From Spinacia oleracea (Eukaryota > Streptophyta > Magnoliopsida > Caryophyllales > Amaranthaceae), in contig NC_079489.1 in the NCBI RefSeq assembly GCF_020520425.1, forward strand, positions 98,250,810 through 98,314,809: a stretch of DNA of 64,000 bases, given 5' to 3'. A program made the position numbers and the translations under genes. This document shows, piece after piece, positions 37,691 through 49,250 of the stretch. The notes beneath the pieces were generated by a model, which worked only from the letters and a program-made list of their open reading frames with translations, was not told where the DNA came from and made no database searches. Each line of letters starts with the position of its first letter. The first letter of the stretch is position 1.

Positions 37691-39373
37691 GTGATGAAAG
37701 CAATAAAGCAAATAAAGCAACATCACAATTGTAAATAAGTGCGGAATTACTAAATACAAGACGCCCTAGAAACGGACTAGGGAGTAGGTCCACATTGCCT
37801 AGAAGGACTAGGCAAGTAATAAAGGTGCGGAATTGAAATGCGGAATTGAAAGTGCGATATTGAAATTGCGGAATTGAAAGTGCGATATTGAAATTGCGGT
37901 ATTGAAAGGTGCATAATTGAAATTGCAATATTGAAAGGTGCATAATCGAAATTGCGATATTGAAATTTGTACTTGGGAACATGAGATTCGAACGCCAAGC
38001 GGCTCCTTAAAAATAAGTGCGCCCGACACGAATTCAAAGCCAAAAATCTCAACTTGGGAGAAGTTGCTCATACCAAAGTATCCTAGATTTTGCATATAGA
38101 ACTTGAACTTGAAAGTTTAAATCTTGAAATATTGAACTTGAAATAATTGACCTTGAACTTGAAATATTGAACTTGTACTTGAAATATTGAAACTTAAGAG
38201 ACTTGAATCTCAAAGATCGGGCCTTTTAATGTTGAAAAGGTTAGATTTTTTATGTGCTCTTACTTTGAAAGGATCCTAGTTTAGGGAGGTAGTCATGAGC
38301 AACCCTAAACATTGTGGGATCTTGAAATTTGAAAACTTGAACTTGTATATATTGAAAAATGGAGTCTTAAATCTCAAAAGATTAAACCTTTAGAAGCTAA
38401 AAAGGTGTCATCTTTGATTACTCCATACTTGAAAGTGATTCTAGTTCAAAGAAGTGATTGCAAACAACTTTGAACATCCTTGAATCTTGAAAGTTTGCAT
38501 TTTGAAAAGTTTGGATTTTGAAAAGATGTATGATTGTTGCAAGTGACATTTTTAGTAGTAAAAATGCCAACTTGCTAATCATTTTTGAAATAGGAAAATC
38601 AAAGAAACATGATTGAATATAGTGGGATTCGGAATTACCTATTTAGGTTTAGGCAAGAATTCCTTTTAGAGCTCCCAATTGCTTAGAACTTGAAGTTTGT
38701 ATGTGTTTTTGAAGGATTTTTGGACTTGAATTTGAGGCGTAATTTTTGTATTACGACGTTGTATATTGAAGTTGCCTCCCTAAATTCTGAAAATTAGGGG
38801 TATTTATAGGAAAAATGGCTGGAAACCGCCATCCAGTGCCAGCGCAGCACGCCAAACAAGCGTTGGGCGCTGGTGACGTGGCATGCGTGCTGCCAAAATC
38901 AAGGACGCGGGCTCCGTCCTTGATTTGTCTTGTATTGATGTACCTTCGTACGAATAGTACGATTCTTGGCACGTAGTGCTTTCTTGGAGGTTAAAACTTG
39001 ATTTTGCGTAAAAAAAACAAGCTGTTTCGGGTTTTGAATTCCGGTTGTACGGGACGGGGCCCAGCTTGCTCGGTTTTGTGGGTCGGCGCCCGAATTTGAC
39101 TTGCCTTATATGATTTTGAGTGGAAAAGGCCTAGTAAAACCAATGGAACGGTTTACTAGATGATATTGTACTTGGATTTTGAAATTGGTTTTTGAAAGTT
39201 GTATTTTGTACCGATTTCCGGGAGGGGAAAGGTCTCAAGGATTGGATTTTGGATCTTGTATTTTGGAGAGGTTCTTAGCAATTGGGATTTCCGCACGGAG
39301 TTGCTCCAACCGCCTAGTAAGGATAATGGTATCTTCATCATCCCAGAGGGGAGACACAAATTAGGTGTCTACA
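37691..39373 (+). other. Second segment of solo LTR C
   Basis: Continues 25768-26209 after the D/E insertions. AT-rich with tandem TTGAAATTGCGGAATTGAA-type units at its start. It ends at CTACA followed by the CACCT target copy. No gene is present. Confidence 0.82.
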
Positions 39374-39378
39374 CACCT

Positions 39379-39654
39379 GTTGTTCCACCAGTTATCAGTA
39401 ATGTTATGGTGCCTAAGAATGGTGGATTTCAAACTGTGTTGCACTCTAGCAGGAGGAGAGATCAGAGACCTCCAAGTATTCCTATTGTGAACCATTTCCC
39501 GGTGCTGGACACTGATGATACCACAGTGGAGGATGATGCCACAGTGGAGGATGCTGGGGGTGAGGATCAACTTGCGGGATGTGAAGTAGGGGGAGGGGAG
39601 AATTTGCAGAACATTGTTTCTAGGAGAGGGGACTCTCCTGGTCACAATGGATAG
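39379..39654 (+). pseudogene. LINE B ORF1, C-terminal part
   Basis: Resumes the ORF1 frame after solo LTR C: P-V-V-P-P-V-I-S..., an acidic stretch (V-E-D-D-A-T-V-E-D-A), then stops at TAG 39652-39654. The stop overlaps the ORF2 start: ATGGATAG holds the ORF2 ATG (39647) and the ORF1 TAG. Confidence 0.8.
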
Positions 39655-41577
39655 GATTATTAGCTGGAATGTGAGGGGGATCAACACCCAGAGGAAGCAA
39701 AATGAGGTGAAGGCTTTTATTCACTCTCATGGAGCTGGGTTAGTTGGTCTCCTTGAGACAAAGGTGCCTCATACAAAAATGGGGGCCTTATATGTTAATA
39801 TGTTCAATGGTTGGTGTTTCACTACCAATAGTAGCAAATGTAAGGGGGGGAGAATTGTGTTACCATGGAATCCAAATGCTTTCACTCTTAGTGTTTTGAA
39901 GGTTACTAGCCAATTGATTCATTGTTTGGTTTGTCCAAAAAGTGGGAGTGTGGAATTCTGTTGTACTTTTGTCTATGCTTTTAATCAGAGCAAGGAGAGA
40001 GAGGATCTGTGGAGCGATCTGAGTGGTTTTGGTCTTGGTATGCACAAACCATGGCAGTTTTTGGGTGACTTGAATTGTGCTCTAAATATAGATGAAAGGG
40101 TTGGAGCTCCTGTGAGGCATCAATCAGTGGTTGACTTTAGAAATTGTGTGGATATATGTGGGTTAGAAGATGTTAAAGCTGCTGGACACTTCTACACCTG
40201 GAGTAACAAACAAGCAGGGGATGATGGGGTGTTTTCTAAAATTAATAAGGTTATGGCAAATGACTTATGGTTCCAGAATTATCCTAATGCTGAAGCTGGT
40301 TTCTTGTCTGAAGGTGAATATGATCATTGTCCTATTGTGCTTGCTGTGTACCCTTGTGACAACATTGCAAAGAAGCCATTTAGGTATTTTGCCATGTGGA
40401 AGCATGCTGAGGGCTATACTGACCTGGTTTAGGTGAATTGGTCAAAAAGTGTTGTTGGCACTCTGATGTATCAGGTGGTTCAGAAGTTAAAAAGAATGGA
40501 AGGGGTGTTTAGAGAGCTGAATAAAACAGGTTTCAATGATATCCATGGTGCTGACATAAAAGCTAAGCATGATTTGGAGTTATGTAAGAAGGATCTTCAC
40601 CTAGCACCTGGTGCGAGTGAGCTTGCTGATAGCGAAGTTGAAGCTGCTAAGAGGTACAAATTGATGCATGCTACTTATATTTCTTTTTCTGAAACAGAAA
40701 GCAAAAGAAGCCTGGGCAAAGGATGGGGATGAGAACAGCTCTCTCTTTCACAAAAGCATTAGAGCTAGGATCATTCATAACACAGTGCATGTTATCCATG
40801 ATATGCATGGTAAGTGGGTGTGTGATCCAACATCTGTGTCTAATGCATTTCTGGAGTACTACCAGAAACTCTTGGGCACTAAAGCTGCTAGTAGAAGTAC
40901 TGTTATGGCTGATATTGTGCATGCTGGTCCAACTCTTGCAGCTGCAGAAAGATCAATTATTAGTTCCTGTCACTAGTGAGGAAATCAGGCATGCTATGTT
41001 CTCTATCAATGGTGACAAAGCCCCTGGCCCTGATGGGTTTGGGAGCCATTTTTTCAAAGAAAACTGGATCATAGTTGGGGAGGATGTAACAAAGGCTGTC
41101 CTGGAAATTTTTCACACTGGAAAACTTCTAAAAGAGATCAATTCCACTACTATCACCCTGATTCCCAAGACAAAATGTCCAAAAAGTGTTACTGAATTCA
41201 GGCCCATATCCTGTTGCAATGTAATTTATAAATGCATCACAAAGATCCTTTGTGAGAGAATGAAATGTGTTCTTCCTATGCTGATAGCTGAGAATCAAGG
41301 GGCTTGTGTACATGGTAGATTTATCATGCACAACATCATGATGTGTTAAGAAATTGTCAAACAATATGGAAGGAAGAATGCATCACCTGGTTGTTTAATC
41401 AAATTAGACATGAAGAAAGCTTATGACACAATTGAAGCAGAAAATTTTGGAAGAAATTTTGCTTGCCTTGGGGTTTCCTACTCAGTTTGTTAATTGGATC
41501 ATGATTTGTGTTACAACTCCCAAGTTCTCAATCATGATCAATGGTTCAGCTCGGGGTTATTTTGCCTCCAGCAGGAG
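39647..41577 (+). pseudogene. LINE B ORF2, endonuclease and first half of reverse transcriptase
   Basis: Starts M-D-R-I-I-S-W-N-V-R-G. Endonuclease landmarks: L-L-E-T-K (catalytic Glu), F-L-G-D-L-N-C, F-Y-T-W-S-N, E-Y-D-H-C-P-I. TAG at 40431-40433. RT begins with W-A-K-D-G-D-E-N-S, then [17 protein letters not shown] and I-K-L-D-M-K-K-A-Y-D. Frameshifts near 40690, 40965 and 41435 and a TAA at 41347-41349 make it inactive. At 41577, just before the GLRQGDPLSP motif, copia F is inserted. Confidence 0.85.
41573..41577. repeat. Target-site duplication of copia F (AGGAG), left copy
   Basis: AGGAG precedes TGAAGGAAAT; AGGAG recurs at 50657-50661 after CCTAACA. Confidence 0.9.
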
Positions 41578-41911
41578 TGAAGGAAATAATGCCCTTGGTC
41601 CAAGTATGCATTTAATGATAAGTCTAATAAATGCGGTTCATTATTAATTGACAAGTTAATAATTCAGTGAGATCAAGTGAGCTGAATGCCTAGCTAGAGG
41701 CCGCTTCAGTTCAAGTGGAATTAATGATATTAATCCACGGCTTACTCTTGACTGAACCCGTAGGGTCACACAAATAGTACGTAAACAGATCAATTATGTA
41801 ATGGCATTAAATACTCCATCTATGAATATTCGGAATCGACGGATCTTGGTTTCAATGGGAGCTGAGATCGTCAAAGGCAAGAAATGAATACTCCGGAAAC
41901 GATGATATATA
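41578..41911 (+). repeat. Copia F 5' LTR, truncated
   Basis: Only the first about 330 bp of the 1406-bp LTR are present, ending near GATGATATAT. The rest, with the start of transcription expected in this region, is missing. Confidence 0.85.
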
Positions 41912-42022
41912 CACTAGAAGAAAAAAGCTCAAGTGCGAGCTCATTTTAAGGGGTTAAGTGCGGGCTTTTACATGTGCAGCACATGGCTTGCCCGCACTTG
42001 ATGTTTCTCAAGTGCAGCACAT
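41912..42022 (+). mobile_element. CACTA (En/Spm-type) transposon end fragment
   Basis: Begins CACTAGAAGAAAAAAGC, close to the common plant CACTA terminus CACTACAAGAAAAA, and is followed by subterminal repeats (AAGTGCGGGC, and AAGTGCAGCACATGG twice). No opposite end is seen. The sequence then joins directly to copia leader DNA (GGCCGAACTCAG). This suggests insertion of a CACTA element in the LTR followed by a deletion that removed most of it and most of the LTR. Confidence 0.55.
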
Positions 42023-42509
42023 GGCCGAACTCAGAATTCCCAAATTCGAAGCCTAACTATGACTTTTCGGAGGTTTTAGTTTTTCGAACGCAAAAGTTTG
42101 TAAATTTAAGATGTTAAATTGAATATTTGCGATTCTTGTTGATAAATCTTGAGTTTTTGATTGACCTACTTATATGTTTAACAATTTTGAATGCCTAGAC
42201 TTGTTAATTATTCAACCTAATTTGTAATTATGATTAATTTGTTGAAATTCGAATAATTTAGAATTGATTTATTTTTCATAATTAATTAATAATTTAATTA
42301 GGTATCCATGATTAAAAACCACCATAAAAATTGTTAATTTATGTTGAATTTTAAATTTTTATGACCTAGATTTGAATTCATGTTAATCGGAAATTAATTG
42401 ATTAATAAATTTTCGATTTTTCGTCCTAAAATCATGAAATTAATATGTTTTATTAATTTGTCATTAATTTTGAATTAAAAATTTTAAATTTTTATGAAAA
42501 ACGCCTATA

Positions 42510-42990
42510 AATGTTGCACGCACAAAGCAATGGAAGCTACGTGTTACCCTTAAGGGGTGTTGTATAGTGCGGGCACGCGACGACGAGCAAGGGAGCTCGT
42601 CGCCCGTGCGGTACGAATGCAGCGAGCAACCAAGTCATGGCGCGCGCGCGCGAGGCAAGGAGCCTAGGCGTGTGTGTGATGTGTTGATGGGCGGTGGGCG
42701 AAGCGGCGTGGCACAAGACGAGGCGCGCGCGCGAGGGCAAGAGCTGGGTCGCCCAACGATCGCTGCTCCGCGCACCAACGAGCAATGCCTCGCCACGAGA
42801 GCTTGCTTGCGCCTAGCGAGCGAGCACTACTTCGGTAGCTGCTGCGATGCATGCTGGCGAGCAGGCTGTGCGCAAGCGTGGCTTGGCTTGCTGCGTTTGC
42901 GCGTGGCTGCTGTTGCATTGTGCCATGGGCGTGTGGTCGATCGTGCACTCGATGGGGCTTGGGCGCAAGCCCAAGTGCTCGTCGTGTTAC
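42510..42990 (+). other. GC-rich leader island of copia F
   Basis: GC-rich block (GCGCGCGCGCG, CGACGACGAGC) in AT-rich leader DNA, homologous to 34840-35240 of copia E in the opposite orientation. Its first 100 bp are the most conserved. No supported gene. Confidence 0.5.
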
Positions 42991-44457
42991 GATTGAGTCG
43001 TTTTGAATTTTAATTTGAGATTTTCAGTTCGGAAATAATTTTAATTAATTTTAAAATTAATAATTTAAATTGTTTTCTTGTATTTTAATTTTGAATATTA
43101 TAATTATTATAAATTTTAATTTATATTAATTATTTTACTAAAATTAAAAACCTTGAATTAATTTAAATTCATTTAAATCAACTGAAAAATAAATTAAATT
43201 AAATGGATTCGATTATAATTTTATACGAGCTTTAAATTTTAATTAAACTTGTATGTTTCCGGTTAGACTAGAAATACAATTTTATGTTTAAAAATAGTAA
43301 AGCCTATAAAGTTATTGGTTTAAGTGGGAGCATTTTTAGTCATAAACTCTTGATTAGGTCTACTTGATTAGAATTAATAAGGACTGAATAATTGGTAGAT
43401 TATTGGTGCCCTTGATTAATTGCTGCAAAAATTTATGTGATGCATACAATGTGTTTTACTAACCAGCTATGTGGGCCATTCATGATAATGAATGGGTGAA
43501 TGGTATATATTGTATATGTACTGTTTTGCAGGTTATGAAGTGACTAGTATGGCTCAAATAGGATAGAAAATATGGTCTGCGTACCATTAATTTGAATGTA
43601 ATTGGTCTAATGCACCAAAATTTGTTTTTCAATTCAAATATGGTCTGCGTACCATCAAATAGTTGTAATTAGTTTAATTATAGCTTATCCTGTTTGAAGA
43701 AAATGGCGCCTCCCACGGTGAAATTCAAGACGAAGTTTCCAACCATTTTCAAGACGGACTTTGAAGTTGAAGCTTCAAGATGAAGTCGGGCCATACTAGA
43801 TCACATTTATCTTATGCATGTTTTAAGTTATTTATTTCTTTTAAATATGTCTTGAATATGCATGAGATTGTGGCTTGATTATGTTTCATGATTAAGGATT
43901 TTAGTTCACTTAAAATCTAACCAACATAGTAAGAGCCTTAAGTTCCAAACTTTAAAAATTGAGTTAAAAGGTGCCATGCCAAAATAACACTTACTTGGAT
44001 AACCTTTACATCAATCTAGTAATAGTTTTACGCTCAGCGAGGTGTTACTTATTGATCCTAAAGGGGTAAGGTACACAAATAATTGTGAGTACATGTTAGT
44101 TTTGGTGAAACTCAACGATATAAGTAAGGAGTCCTTTTATGTCGTTACAAAATCGATAGGTTTACCTAATAAGCTCTTAGACGTACCTATTAACCAAGAG
44201 TAGTTTCTAGACTATTAGAAAAAGGCTTTTGCTTACCTAAAAGATTTTAGAATTGAGTCTAAATACATAATATGCTTAATTCTTCAATGGTTTTTAGGAT
44301 CTTGGAATCATTTTATTCACACCTGCCGGAACACATAACTTGAATAAAATGCTTAATGAACATTAAATTATGCATGTATGCTAGAATTTAAGTTTATTAA
44401 GAGATACTGTGAATGATTATTTATTTGTTTATTCTTTTTCAATTGTAGTTTCAAATT

Positions 44458-47400
44458 ATGGCAAACAACAATTCATTCAACGTTCGATCAATTCTCGAAA
44501 AGGAGAAGTTGAACGGGAAAAACTTCCTTGACTGGCAGAGGAACTTGCAAATAGTCCTTATGCAGGAAGAAATGGAGTATGTCCTGGAAGAGGCGATGCC
44601 CGAAGCCGCAGGCGATGGGGTCACTCAGGCAGCCCTCAATCGTTGGATTGATGCCAACAAGGATGTGAAATGTCTAATTCTTGCAACCATGAGTGCAGAT
44701 CTACATAAAATGTTCATCAACTCAGATGCTTTCACGATCATCAGTGAGTTAAAGAACATGTTCCAAGATCTGGCTCGGGTCGAAAGATTCGAGACTCATA
44801 GGCAAATTCTTGAGACCAAGCTTAAGAAAGGCGAGCCCGTAAGTCCACATGTTCTCAAAATGATTGGACTCATTGAGAATATGAGTCGGCTGGATCAGCA
44901 ATTCTCTCAGGAAATGGCTGTAGACACCATCCTCCATTCTCTTCATAACGGGTATGATCAGTTCAAACTGAACTACAGTATGAATAGTCTGGACAAAACG
45001 CTCACTGAGCTTCACGGTATGCTGAAGACCGCTGAAAAGACGCTCAAAAGTGATAAGCAAGATGTGCTTATGGTGCGTGGGGGCTAGTTCAAGAAATCTG
45101 GGAAGAAGAGGAATGCTAAGAAAGGTGGCAAGAAGGCCAGCCCGACTAAGCAAACTGGCGCTAAGTCTGAAAAGAGGAAGGTCAGTCAACCCACTTCTGA
45201 GTCCGAATGCTTCTACTGTAAGAAGAAGGGGCACTGGAAAAGAGATTGCTTGAAGCTAAAGGAAGATTAGAAGAACGGAACAGTCGTTCCATCTTCAAGT
45301 ATTTTCGTTATAGACTGTATACTTGCTAATTCAACTTCTTAGGTATTAGATACTGGTTGTGGCTCACACTTATGTTCCAATTCACAGGGACTAAGAAGAA
45401 GTAGAAGGTTAAGCAAGGGTGAAGTCGACCTACGAGTGGGAAATGGAGCACGGATTGCTGCATTAGCTGTAGAAACTTATTATTTGTCGTTGCCCTCTGG
45501 GCTAGTTTTGGAACTGGAAGACTGTTTCCATGTTCCAAGTCTTACTAAAAACATCATTTATGTTTCTTGCTTAGATGCTAAGGGATTTTCCTTTTTAATA
45601 AAAGACAATAGTTGTTCGTTTTATTTTAAAGAGATGTTTTATGGATCTGCTAGATTAGTCAATGGACTTTATTTATTAGATCACGACAAACAAGTTTATA
45701 ACATAAATACCAAAAAGGCCAAAAAGGATGATTTAGATCTCACCTATCTGTGGCATTGTCGATTGGGCCATATTAACTTGAAACGCATAGAAATACTTCA
45801 AAAGGAAGGAATTCTAGAACCATTTGACTTAGAGGATTATGGTAAGTGCAAATCATGTTTACTTGGCAAAATGACAAAGCAACCTTTCTCTAAAGTTCCA
45901 GAAAGAGCAACTGAACTATTGGGTTTTATCCATATAGATGTATGTGGACCAATGAGTACAAATGCTAGAGGTGGTTTCAGCTACTTCATCACTTTCACTG
46001 ATGACTTCAATAGATATAGTTATGTCTACCTAATGAAGCATAAGTCTGAATCCTTTGAAAAATTCAAGGAATTTCAGAGTGAAGTAGAGAATCAATTAGG
46101 CAAGAAGATTAAGGCACTGCGGTCTGATAGAGGCGGTGAATATCTGAGCTATGAATTTGATGACCATCTGAAAGAATATGGAATTCTATCAGAATTGAAT
46201 CCTCCTGGAACACCACAATGGAACGGTGTGTCGTAACGGAGGAACAGAACCTTGCTAGACATGGTTAGATCAATGATGGGTCAGGCCGAACTTCCAATAG
46301 AATTTTGGGGACATGAACTAAATATAGCTGCACTCACTATAAATAGAGCTCCGTCTAAAGCTGTTGAAAAGACTCCATATGAGTTATGGTTTGGAAAGCC
46401 TCCAAATGTGTCTTTTCTTAAGATTTGGGGATGTGAAGTATACGTCAAACGATTAATTTCAGACAAACTTCATCCAAAATCTGACAAATGTATCCTTGTG
46501 GGCTATCCAAAGGAAACAAAGGGGTATTACTTCTACAATACATCTGAGAACAAGGTGTTTGTTGCGCGAGATGGTATCTTTTTGGAAAAGAATCACATTT
46601 CCAAATGACAAGTGGGAGAAAAGTAGACCTCGAAGAAATTCGAGTCGAACAACAAACTCTAGAGAATGCTCAAGATGACATTCGAGATGAAACTCGGAGA
46701 TCTTTAAAAGTATCTGGTGAGAATCATGGACCATCTAGAGATGTAACCCCGCGTAGATCGCAAATATATAGATCTCAACCGGAAAGGTACTTAGGTATTT
46801 TGACGAACGAGAGCTATGGCGTTTTGTTACTTGAAAGTGATGAACCTGCGACTTACAAACAAGCTATGACGAGCCCTAGCTCCAAGCAATGGCAAGAAGC
46901 CATGCAATCTGAACTAGACTCCATGTCAGAAAACCAAGTGTGGGATTTGGTCGATTTGCTAGATGGCTACCAAGCCATTGGAAGCAAATGGGTTTTCAAA
47001 CTGAAAAAGGACAAGGATGGGAAACTTGAAGTTTTTAAAGCTAGATTGGTTGCAAACGGTTACAGGCAAGTCCACGGTGTGGATTACGATGAAACCTTTT
47101 CACCAGTTGCAATGCCAAAGTCTATTCGGATAATGTTAGCTATCGCTGCATATTACGATTACGAAATATGGCAGATGGATGTCAAAACCGCTTTCTTAAA
47201 CGGCGTTTTAACAGAAACTGTGTTTATGACACAGCCTGAGGGTTTTGAGGATCCAAAGAATGCTAAAAAGGTATGCAAGCTAAAGAAATCAATCTACAGA
47301 TTGAAGCAGGCATCAAGGAGCTGGAATATACGTTTTGATGAAGCAGTCAGTGACTTTGGTTTCATCAAGAACGCAGACGAATCTTGTGTATACAAGAAGG

Positions 47401-48422
47401 TCAGTGGGAGCAAAATTGCTTTTCTAGTATTATATGTCGACGACATATTACTTATCGGAAATGACATTCCTATGTTGAACTCTGTCAAGATTTGGCTTGG
47501 GAAATATTTTTCGATGAAGGATCTAGGAGAAGCACAGTACATATTGGGCATCAAGATTTACAGAGATAGATCTAAAAAGATGATTCGACTCAGTCAAAGC
47601 ACTTATATCAATAAGGTGCTTGAAAGGTTCAAGATGGCAGACTCCAAGCGACGCTACCTACCCGTGTCTCATGGAATAACTCTAAGCAAGATTCAGTGCC
47701 CAAAAACACTTGATGAGCGTAGACGAATGAATGGGATCCCATATGCATCATTGATTGGTTCAATAATGTATGCTATGATATGTACACGCCTGGATGTTGC
47801 GTATGCACTCAGTGCTACGAGCAGATACCAGTCAGACCCAGGAGAGGCACATTGGACTGCTGCCAAGAACATTCTGAAGTACCTGAAAAGGCACAAAGAT
47901 GATTTCCTAGTCTATGGTGGAGATGATGAATTAATTGTTAAAGGCTATACGGACGCAAGTTTCCAAACCGACAAGGATGATTTCAGATCACAGTCTTGGT
48001 TTGTCTTCTGCCTCAACGGAGGTGCAGTAAACTGGAAAAGTGCTAAGCAAAGCACCATTGCGGATTCTACAACTGAAGCGGAGTAAATTGCTGCACATGA
48101 AGCAGCAAATGAAGCTATATGGCTAAGGAAGTTCATAGGTGAACTTGGTGTAGTCCCCTCCATTAAAGGACCAATAGCCCTGTATTGTAATAATAACGGA
48201 GCTATTGCACAGGCAAAGGAGCCTAGACACCACCAAAGAGTCAAGCATGTACTTCATAGATTTCACCTTCTACGAGAGTTCGTTGAAAGAAAAGAAGTCG
48301 AGATAAGCAAGATTGGAACTGATGACAACATCTCAGATCCATTGACCAAACCTCTGCCGGAGGCGAATCACAACTCGCACACTGCAGCTATGGGAATCAA
48401 GCATATTGGAGAATGGCTTTGA
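44458..48422 (+). pseudogene. Copia F gag-pol polyprotein, interrupted
   Basis: One frame from ATG 44458 reads gag (Lys/Glu-rich, D-W-Q-R-N-L near the N-terminus), then zinc knuckle C-F-Y-C-K-K-K-G-H-W-K-R-D-C (45208-45249), protease V-L-D-T-G-C-G-S-H-L (about 45343-45372), integrase HCRLGHIN with C-K-S-C, then D-V-C-G-P and S-D-R-G-G-E-Y. Stops: TAG 45085, TAG 45268, TAG 45340, TAA 46234, TGA 46606. A one-base shift at about 46606 moves to the frame holding RT (WVFKLKKDKDG, KARLVANGYRQVHGVDYDE, YVDDILL) and RNase H, with TAA at 48084 and the end at 48422. Catalytic motifs are otherwise intact. Uninterrupted it would be about 1320 residues, normal for the family. Confidence 0.9.
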
Positions 48423-49235
48423 TGTCCTTGTTTAATGTTTTAAAGTTTTAGAGTTTAATACTTTGTAAAACATTATTGGTGAATCATTCACAATAAATGA
48501 ATAGAATTCATTTTTCCATTTAATTTGTGGTTTATTAAATGATGAGTCAGGACCAGTCCTGTGACTAAGAAATGTCTATCAAGTGAACTTGAATGTCAAA
48601 AGTTGAAAATGGTCCCTGGTCGGAGTTTTCAATAAAGATGGACGCATAGAAAACGTTAGACGACTAGAATGCAAGATGACTAGTAGTTCTGTTTCTTAAA
48701 CTATGTAGACATGGCAATGTCATAATCATTTGCATAGATACTTACTTTGGGAAGACTAGTATCGGACATACCTATAAAACTTTACTGTAAGAGATAAAAA
48801 TCTGTCATAAGTAAATTTCATTAAAATTATTAGACACTAATCCTCAATACCTGAGTGATTTGAGATTACTTGTTTGAGAACTGCTTACTTTGACGTTGTC
48901 AACCGTCGCACCGTAAAAGGAGGCTATAAAGGCAACGCTCAGGTAATCAACTATCAAACGAAGTCTAATCTCAAGATCGCAAGATTGGGATTGTCCTCCC
49001 ATAAATCGGGATGAGATGCTTAAAAAGTTGTACAAGGCCACTCGGAGAGCTAGAAACTGTAAAATGCATGGCCGTGCTCAGATGAATCATAGTCTATAAT
49101 TATCTGTTTATTTGATCAGTTGAACTCTGAAACCGAGAAACACCTCTGGACGTAATAAGGATGAAAACTCTTACCTTATGTTCAAGAGCAAGCATCGAGC
49201 GACAAAGGAATTAGGAAATGCACACTTGTCCCTAA

Positions 49236-49250
49236 GGACAAGTGGGAGAC
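49236..49250 (+). other. Polypurine tract of copia F
   Basis: GGACAAGTGGGAGAC directly before the 3' LTR start TGAAGGAAAT. Confidence 0.82.

Larger units (their letters stand above)
25768..39373 (+). mobile_element. Solo LTR C inside LINE B ORF1
   Basis: Real sequence is 25768-26209 plus 37691-39373 (about 2.1 kb). It starts TGTAGGGGG, ends GGTGTCTACA and is flanked by CACCT at 25763-25767 and 39374-39378. Removing it with one CACCT restores the ORF1 frame. It is related to solo LTR A. A tandem array of GCGGAATTGAAAGTGC / GATATTGAAATT-type units lies at 37820-37975 and a GAACTTGAAATATT-type run at about 38098-38190. Confidence 0.87.

Noticed and set aside
42537..43013. Arg/Ala-rich frames in the copia F leader
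   Set aside because: GC-rich composition; frames are not conserved with the E leader.
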